From: CAZYHU01 sp964524475
Lineage (GTDB): Bacteria > Patescibacteriota > Minisyncoccia > Phycocordibacterales > UBA1006
DNA: 57,346 bases
Assembly: GCA_964524475.1 (NCBI GenBank)
Contig: CAZGCO010000004.1
Location: 1-57,346 of the forward strand
Direction of reading: 5' to 3'
Shown: piece by piece, positions 47,897 to 54,800 of the stretch
How positions within the stretch are numbered: position 1 is the stretch's first letter
How the letters are laid out: each line of letters opens with the position of its first letter
Translations under genes and position numbers: made by a program
Notes under the pieces: model-generated
Databases searched by the model: none
Seen by the model: only the letters and a program-made list of their open reading frames with translations
Told to the model about the DNA's origin: nothing

Positions 47897-49162
47897 CTAG
47901 TCTCTGTATGCCCTCACAACAATAAATGTAGTAATTACCATACAAAGAATCAATATAATCAAAGAAGTAAGACCTATTGCCGGCAAGCTGAGTGCTATAA
48001 CACCAAGATCAATAAATGCAAACCTCCTGAACACTGCCTGTTTGCTATCTGTTTTTTCACTTATTGCACCATTTTTATCCCTTGCAAAGAGATCCATAGT
48101 ATATTTACCTGGAGGAATTTTATCATTAATAACAAAAATAAATTTTTCATCAGTTCCTACATATACTGTTTCGGTATATACAATTTCTTTTTTATTATAT
48201 ATGTTCAGAATAATCTGGTTATTTTTTTGTGCCGAACCATAAATAAAGAAAGGTTGTTGTCCAATATGACTAAAGCGACTATATAAAACAATATCAGGTA
48301 CCGGAATATCTTTTATAGTAAAATCTACGTATGTAGATAGATTCAAATCATTATCTACTGTTTTTACGAATAAAATATGTTTTCCAGGAGATAGTGTACG
48401 AGTAAGACTATATACACCAGTATTTTCAGTATCTTCCCATATAAATGAATCCCCTTGGTCAATACGTAATTCATATTTTTTATTTTCTATTTTTTTATTT
48501 TTTAAAATAATAGAAAATTTAATAACTGGATCATAGTCTATTGTTCTTGGTAATTCTTTTACTTCAAAAATTGCTGGTGTAGTAACTTCAGGTAGATCAG
48601 TATTTTTTTTATCAGAAGACACTGGCACAGTAACATCTGTTGGAGGTAGTATTTTATTGTCAGTAGCAACCAAACTAAAACTGGATTTTTCAGCCCCTGT
48701 GTATATATTAGTTCCTAATCCATCATTTGCTAATATTGATCCAGCCTGAGGATTAACAAAAGCAAAACCTTCTTTTTTGACTCGGAAATTAAACGTTACT
48801 AAATTTCCGCTACTGCCAATATATCCAGGATTAAAAACCATACCTTCAAAAGACCCTGTTCCTGAACTATTATCATATCTTGGGTCTTGAACCCATAGGG
48901 TAAAAATAGAATTCGCACGTGAAAATCCTGTTATTTCCAATGTATCAGCAGAAAAAGTAAATGAATCAGAAACAGCATTAATAGCCTTATCTGGTGTTCT
49001 TACATAAAAAGTAACTGGAAAAGTTTTTCCTACCGTATACGAACCTGTTGCAGGAGACGTTTTAATAATTGCAGCATTAACAACAGAGAAACTAAAAAAA
49101 TACACAACCCCCAATAAGATAGATTTAAAAAATATTTTTTTTATATCGTAAAAAGAGAACAT
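47897..49162 (-). CDS. Cohesin-domain surface protein B with C-terminal membrane anchor
   Basis: About 421 residues from the ATG at 49162. A hydrophobic N-terminal signal (about 10-30, ending VVNA) is followed by a cohesin-like beta sandwich (about 32-160): ATGSYTVGKTFPVTFYV, DKAINAVSDSFTFSADTLEI, SGNLVTFNFRVKKEGFAFV, ending ILANDGLGTNIY. A linker, further Ig-like repeats (FEVKELPRTIDYDPVIKFSI, LPGKHILFVKTVDNDL) and a C-terminal transmembrane helix (LGVIALSLPAIGLTSLIILI) follow. The cytoplasmic tail is short and basic. It overlaps the 3' end of the upstream cohesin gene by 38 bases. It probably displays the cohesin domain outside the cell. Confidence 0.8.
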   Translation of the reverse strand: MFSFYDIKKIFFKSILLGVVYFFSFSVVNAAIIKTSPATGSYTVGKTFPVTFYVRTPDKAINAVSDSFTFSADTLEITGFSRANSIFTLWVQDPRYDNSSGTGSFEGMVFNPGYIGSSGNLVTFNFRVKKEGFAFVNPQAGSILANDGLGTNIYTGAEKSSFSLVATDNKILPPTDVTVPVSSDKKNTDLPEVTTPAIFEVKELPRTIDYDPVIKFSIILKNKKIENKKYELRIDQGDSFIWEDTENTGVYSLTRTLSPGKHILFVKTVDNDLNLSTYVDFTIKDIPVPDIVLYSRFSHIGQQPFFIYGSAQKNNQIILNIYNKKEIVYTETVYVGTDEKFIFVINDKIPPGKYTMDLFARDKNGAISEKTDSKQAVFRRFAFIDLGVIALSLPAIGLTSLIILILCMVITTFIVVRAYRD

Positions 49163-49967
49163 ATAATAGACAAAGTATACCACAAGAAAAAATTATAGTA
49201 TATAAAATTTTAATATTATGAGATATCAAGAAACTTATTCTTGTATTACCATCATAATCATGTGCAGTAACACTAACAATATACCATGATGACTGTTTTT
49301 TAAATTCATATGGACTGTCACCTCTGTGACAAGAAAATAATTCACATACAGTATAGTAATCTAAACCAGATCCTTTGTCCTGACTATAAAAAGAAACAAA
49401 CCAATTACCATTAAAAATAGATGGGTCTTTTGCTCTCAGTAAAGTAAATTTTTCTGGCTTTATCGTATCACGAACATCTGTATATTTTTTCTGAAACTCG
49501 TTATTACTATTACGCACAAAAACCTTGTCATCAGTTCCTAATCCATCATTCAATAAAACACGGGTATTACTTATAGTAATACCTGATGATTTTATTGTGG
49601 AACTATTTACTAAAATAGATAGAATATTTACACCTTTTACTGTAACACCACCGGGTATTATTCCTGAAAAACTAACCTCTGTACGATCAGGGTTTATTGT
49701 CGGTTTATCAACCCAAAAAGTAACCAGAGAATCCTTGGTTATAATATCAGTAACATGCACACCTGGTGAATTAATAGCTATCGTACCCGAAACAGCATTA
49801 ATATTTTTCTGGTAAGAATCCAATAATACATTAATAACTGTGTCTTTTTCTCCAGGTAACGAATCAATAATAATATCACTGGCCATAACATACCCAGGCA
49901 ATACAAAACATATCGTACAAAAAACGAATAAAAATAATTTATTTTTTTGTGTAAAAAAACTATGCAT
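49125..49967 (-). CDS. Cohesin-domain surface protein A with C-terminal membrane anchor
   Basis: 280 residues. A signal peptide (LFLFVFCTICFVLPGYVMA) precedes a cohesin-like domain: DIIIDSLPGEKDTVINVLLDSYQ, NAVSGTIAINSPGVHVTDI, ITISNTRVLLNDGLGTDDK. The phrase LNDGLGT matches ANDGLGT in protein B. A following domain contains paired cysteines (TVCELFSCHRG) and the chain ends with a membrane span and basic tail (ILYTIIFSCGILCLLYVLF, RYKKN). It stands directly between the dockerin-like gene (9 bases after it) and cohesin protein B. Membrane anchored, exported. Confidence 0.8.
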   Translation of the reverse strand: MHSFFTQKNKLFLFVFCTICFVLPGYVMASDIIIDSLPGEKDTVINVLLDSYQKNINAVSGTIAINSPGVHVTDIITKDSLVTFWVDKPTINPDRTEVSFSGIIPGGVTVKGVNILSILVNSSTIKSSGITISNTRVLLNDGLGTDDKVFVRNSNNEFQKKYTDVRDTIKPEKFTLLRAKDPSIFNGNWFVSFYSQDKGSGLDYYTVCELFSCHRGDSPYEFKKQSSWYIVSVTAHDYDGNTRISFLISHNIKILYTIIFSCGILCLLYVLFLRYKKNIF

Positions 49968-49976
49968 AAAAATAAT

Positions 49977-51347
49977 TTAACCAGTCCAATAAAAAGCCAT
50001 CATACTAAAATCTACTAAATCTATTTTTCCATCACCACTGAGTTTTGCTTTTTCAGTGACCATAATTGCACTATCTAATGGACGTCGATACCAATATGCT
50101 GCAATAGAATAATCTATAAGATTAACCTTACAGTCATTATTCATATCTCCTTTTGCGGGACAATTTTTAATAGCTTTTTTTGCAAACACCGTAACATCTC
50201 CAACAATAAACGGTGCCGGTTTTCCATAAATACTAATTTCTGCGTCTTTTGCTGTTTTTGATACTGTTTGGTGATCTCCCTTGTTTAATACGGAAGTATC
50301 AAAATTATACAAATATGCACCATTAGAATCACTTTTTACCTTGTTAAAAAATTCTTGAGGAGAGTGAACAGAAATAGTTACCTCTGCCTGAGGAAGTGTT
50401 TGTCCAAAAATAATTAAATTATCACCCTGTTTTACCTGTGTTTTGTCTATATCAATCGTTGGTGCAATAAAGACTCCTCCAATGTTTGCTTTTGATCCTG
50501 CAGTAACCGAAACAGGAAACGTGAGCAATGCAGACCTATTTCCTTGAACATCTTCTGAATATGTACTAAAGATATAGTTTCCACTTGAAATACTATTAAG
50601 TGTAATAGAGAATCTTGCATTACTATCAGCAACAGTAGTTGCCACAACCTGAGCATCTTTTAATACGGTTACTACTCTATTAGGATAAGCATTTCCAGAC
50701 AAAACAACACTTCCTAATCCATAAGAAACAGTACTATCACCTCCTCCGCCACCCCCACCTCCACCACCCCCGGATACTACTCCGGAACTTGATATGGTTG
50801 CAGAAACTGATGTTGATTCACTTAATATAATACCCAATGCCTTGACTCTCACCTTGAAAAAATAAGTAGCCCCACCTGTTAATCCTGTTTTTACATACGA
50901 TGAAACATTACCTACATCTGTATAGGCATATGTTCCATTTACGGTAGTACTCACACCCAATTCGTAACTCGTAATATTTGCAAAAGTTGCTGTAGGAACA
51001 GTCCAAGTAACTGTTGCCTGTTCAGTACCAGAAGTAACAGAAACAATAGGTGTTGAAGCAATAGGAAAATACAAAAATCCAGGCCTATTCGTAAAACTAC
51101 TACTGGTACTCTCCTCAATGGTATACATATCAGTACTTGAAAAATATTGAAAACTTGCCGATGATGACATGCCACCCTCCAAGATTATTTGAGGATTCTC
51201 TATTTCAAAAGACGTACTAGTCATATTTTGAGCAAACAATGTTGTACACCCTGCAAAAAACAGTAACAAAAACACCCCCAACAATGTTGTGGTGTATGAA
51301 TGTCTTTTATTATCAGTATCTGTATACATAACATCTGGAATATACAA
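49977..51347 (-). CDS. Exported Fn3/Ig protein with C-terminal dockerin-like domain
   Basis: 456 residues. A signal region (TTLLGVFLLLFFAGCTTLFAQ) has a Cys that could be a lipidation site or a plain cleavage region. It continues with a fibronectin-III-like repeat (about 90-190, SVTSGTEQATVTWTVP, GATYFFKVRVKALG), an 11-Gly run, two further Ig-like repeats, and a type I dockerin-like C-terminus (about 395-456): Ca2+ loop DMNNDCKVNLID, complete, then KLSGDGKIDLVD, in which the first ligand position is Lys rather than Asp. It lies between the giant surface protein and the two cohesin-like genes, the expected partner set. Confidence 0.82.
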   Translation of the reverse strand: MYIPDVMYTDTDNKRHSYTTTLLGVFLLLFFAGCTTLFAQNMTSTSFEIENPQIILEGGMSSSASFQYFSSTDMYTIEESTSSSFTNRPGFLYFPIASTPIVSVTSGTEQATVTWTVPTATFANITSYELGVSTTVNGTYAYTDVGNVSSYVKTGLTGGATYFFKVRVKALGIILSESTSVSATISSSGVVSGGGGGGGGGGGDSTVSYGLGSVVLSGNAYPNRVVTVLKDAQVVATTVADSNARFSITLNSISSGNYIFSTYSEDVQGNRSALLTFPVSVTAGSKANIGGVFIAPTIDIDKTQVKQGDNLIIFGQTLPQAEVTISVHSPQEFFNKVKSDSNGAYLYNFDTSVLNKGDHQTVSKTAKDAEISIYGKPAPFIVGDVTVFAKKAIKNCPAKGDMNNDCKVNLIDYSIAAYWYRRPLDSAIMVTEKAKLSGDGKIDLVDFSMMAFYWTG

Positions 51348-51350
51348 AGG

Positions 51351-51755
51351 TTATTTTTTCGGTGTTACTGCGTCGGTACTAATGGTTGTAATATCAATTA
51401 TCTTATTAAGTGATGGACGATATAATATTGCCTTTTTTACGGTACCTGCATATATTAACACCTTGTCACCCTTTTGAGCATTAACAAAGAAAGGTTGGTC
51501 TTTGAGTAATTCTGGGTCAGCAACTGTAGCAAGTGTTGGTGTCTGGTCAGATGGTAACACAACAAATTTAGAAATCTTTTCTACTAGTTTAGTAACCTCT
51601 ACCTGGTTATTTTGCTCTGTTTTTTTATTAGTACGAAAATACTGATAACTAAAATAACTAGTTGCAACAAAACCGATTAAAAGTAAACCAAAGAGTCCCT
51701 TGATGAGGTTATTTTTTGTAAAAAAAGTTTTGAATTTCATAATAAAATCTTTCAT
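51351..51755 (-). CDS. Single-span membrane protein, unknown function
   Basis: About 129-134 residues; translation may begin at the second Met (MKFKTFF, 51740). One membrane helix (LIKGLFGLLLIGFVATSYFSYQYF) follows a basic N-terminus, then a soluble part with KFVVLPSDQTPTLATVADPELLKDQPFF, AQKGDKVLIYAGTVKKAILYRPS and DITTISTDAVTP. The GDKVLIYAGTVKKAILYRP segment recurs in many CPR proteins near pilus or surface genes, as far as I recall, but has no known function. It sits between the giant surface protein and the dockerin protein with a 3-base gap to the latter, so cotranscribed. Confidence 0.7.
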   Translation of the reverse strand: MKDFIMKFKTFFTKNNLIKGLFGLLLIGFVATSYFSYQYFRTNKKTEQNNQVEVTKLVEKISKFVVLPSDQTPTLATVADPELLKDQPFFVNAQKGDKVLIYAGTVKKAILYRPSLNKIIDITTISTDAVTPKK

Positions 51756-51803
51756 AAAATATATAAAATAATAGGGTTAATAAAATTGATTATACACTAC
51801 TCC

Positions 51804-51844
51804 AAACACAAAAACAACAATGAAACATTGTTGTTTTTGTGTTT
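51804..51844 (-). terminator. Hairpin after the giant surface protein gene
   Basis: Perfect 19-base arms around AAA (51823-51825), immediately past the giant gene's stop. It may attenuate transcription into the four downstream genes. Confidence 0.85.
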
Positions 51845-51847
51845 TAA

Positions 51848-54800
51848 TTATTGCTCTGTGGTTACTGTTTCTTCACTATTTCCTGTATTACTAACTACCG
51901 ATTCTCCACTACCCTCTTCAGTTGGCGGATTTTCTGATTCTGATTCTACAGGATCAGGATTTATAGGATCTGTGTCAATCGGTACATCTGAATCAGTAGA
52001 ATCATTCGAATCAGTAGAACCATTATCAACAACTACACCAGTATCCGCATTATCAACAGGGGTTACGTCTAATTCTAATACTGGGGTGATAACTAATCCT
52101 TCTAAAATACTTTCATAAATTTTTGGATCTTTCACCGCAAACGCTGTCCAAGAGAATTTAATATTTTGTGGCGCAGGTTTATTAAGAAGAATAGTAAATC
52201 CTGTCTCATCTTTTCCTACAACAATATATTGCATTCCAGCACTGAACAATGTTATTGCAGTACTATCATCGATATTATCCTCTACATCAAATGACATGTT
52301 TGCATTAACTACAGGCTGTACTAAATAAGACTGATCAAAGACAACATGTACGCGCAGGTCGCCTGTTTTAATAACAGCAAACCCAGCAGTGTCAGCATTA
52401 AATAATGGAGGAAGATTAAACTCTACCTGTCCACCAAAGCTGACTCCGTTCATAAATGTTGTTACATTATCAAAGAATGATAATCCTTTGAATCGTGTTT
52501 CGCCAGTAAATCCTGTATTACCCGCGATATCCATATCAGTGAAATTTACTGCATATCCACCCGCTGTGATTCTTGCAATTTCTGCCTGTAGATCAGTCAC
52601 AAGTGTTGATGTTCCTGCAATTAGCTGTGCCTGTTCTTCTAATGTTCCTATTCGTCCTCCTAATTCCAAAAGTTGCGCTGATGTATTTGCAGTACCTTCT
52701 CCTACTGATTGTGACAATGATGAAATCTGATCAGTAAATATTTCAAGTCCTGATATTGTTTCTGCGGTCACATTTTTAGCAGTAATTGTTCCTGCAAAAT
52801 ATGCATCTCCATTTTTATCAAATACTATTTTTGCTTCTTGATCTGCGTCTTTAATAGTAAATTTACCTCCTACAGATAATAATATTTCCAAATCTTTTTC
52901 TGGACTTGCTGATAATATATTTGTAGTTACTTGATCAGCATATAATGATGGGGTTAATATCTCAACACCTGCAGCAATGCGATCAGTAAATATACTTTGG
53001 ATTGATACTTGATTAGTTTCATAATCAGTTTTAACTGAACGCAAGAATGTCATAATCGACTCTTGTTCTGTTACAGGTGTTTCCAAACCATTTGTTTCAA
53101 TATATTCATTTGCAAGGACTTGTACGTCTTTACCTAATGAATCTGAAAGACCAATAAAGATCATTGCATATCCACATTGTGGTTCATTTGGATTTGGATC
53201 TGAAATAGTTCCATTATTATTTTTGGTTTCAAGAGTGTCTGCAACTCCTTCGGTGGTAGATACTGTATCAACACCTGGGCCAGCACCTACTGATTCTTCG
53301 ATAGTCAACGGCGTTGCATCACACGATGTCATGGCATATGGCTCGTTAATTACGCGACCAATTACTGCACCAGCTTTTGTTGCACGCATAGCATATCCTG
53401 GACGAGATGATGAAGTAAGTTCATCACCCACACGTACCAAACCATTTTCATCAGTAACCTTTACAGGAATACGTCCAGACAACGCAATTGCATAAGCATT
53501 TTCTGCAATTGGTCCCAAGATAAGTCCTGGTTTTGTAGATACGACACCTAACAGATTTTTCTGATATTTACTATCTGATTTACCAATACCAGCAGGTTGA
53601 TCGGGTTGTATAGCAACTAAATCTCCTGCTTCGAGAAGCGTATTTGAATAGTAATATTCTGCCAAGTCGGCTCCTTGACCCAGACCCAGTACATCTTGGG
53701 TTGCTCCAAATAATCCACTCGCAATCAAACTTGACCGGACATCATCAAGTGCCATCATAGTTTCGGCTTGCATTTGTTTGAGACTCAAATCTTTTCTCTG
53801 TAATCGTATACCTGTACCTGTACCAAATACTACCGTGTCAGTAAACATAGATATTGCTGAAATATTATCAGCACCGGTACCACTCCAACTAGTTCCAAAA
53901 TCATCATCTTCAACACCTGAATCACTACTATATACGTCTGTTTTTAAACCACCTGCTCCTGCATTACTAAATACAGAAACTCCTCCTCCGTCTGCACCAT
54001 CACTCGTACCGACATAAATACTACGAACTTTGTTTATTTGTGTCGGTGAATCAACAGCGATTGAAGTCACACTGTTTGTTGATCCATAAAGTTTCGAAGG
54101 TGCTACACGATAATCAGTAGTAGTATCAGGCGTTGTTGTCCATGCTGGATATACAGTAAATGTCGTTGCAGTATTTGAAATAATTTTTCTGGTTTGTCCT
54201 GCACCTGTACCATTTGTTAACTCTACAATCAAACCTGTAAAAGCATTTGGTGTATAGGATTCTCCAGAATCTCCAATAGTTGTTGAACTGAATGTGGTAG
54301 CATCTGTCACATTGGCCTGCGGCCTAATCAAATGCGTACGACCATCTAAGAATAGTTTGTTTGCACCTGCTGAAGTCAACCCTGATGTTGTTGTTGATCC
54401 TGCACTCCATGTAAATTCATCTAATTCTCCATCCCAGAAACTGTCTCCTGTAACACAAAGAGCTCCTGTACAACGACCTCCTACCGTTAATACCTGAGAA
54501 CCATCGAGTGTTAGTGTCGCAGCGAGTGATGCATCACAGGCTACTGCCTGTCGCCCATCAATATACATACAAATATCAGTATCTGTGTTAGTTACTACTA
54601 AATGGTGCCATTGTCCATCATTCCATGTACCTGCTGATGTAATAGCATCATCCATAGAAACAGTTCCGACAGTGGTAAAGGTAGCATCATCATCAATACC
54701 GAATACGATATTTCCTGTTGTGTTCATACCTGCATAGATACATCCTGTAGCTGCTGTTGGTGTAGCAGGTGTATAACAACGTTCAAAGATAACATCAGCT

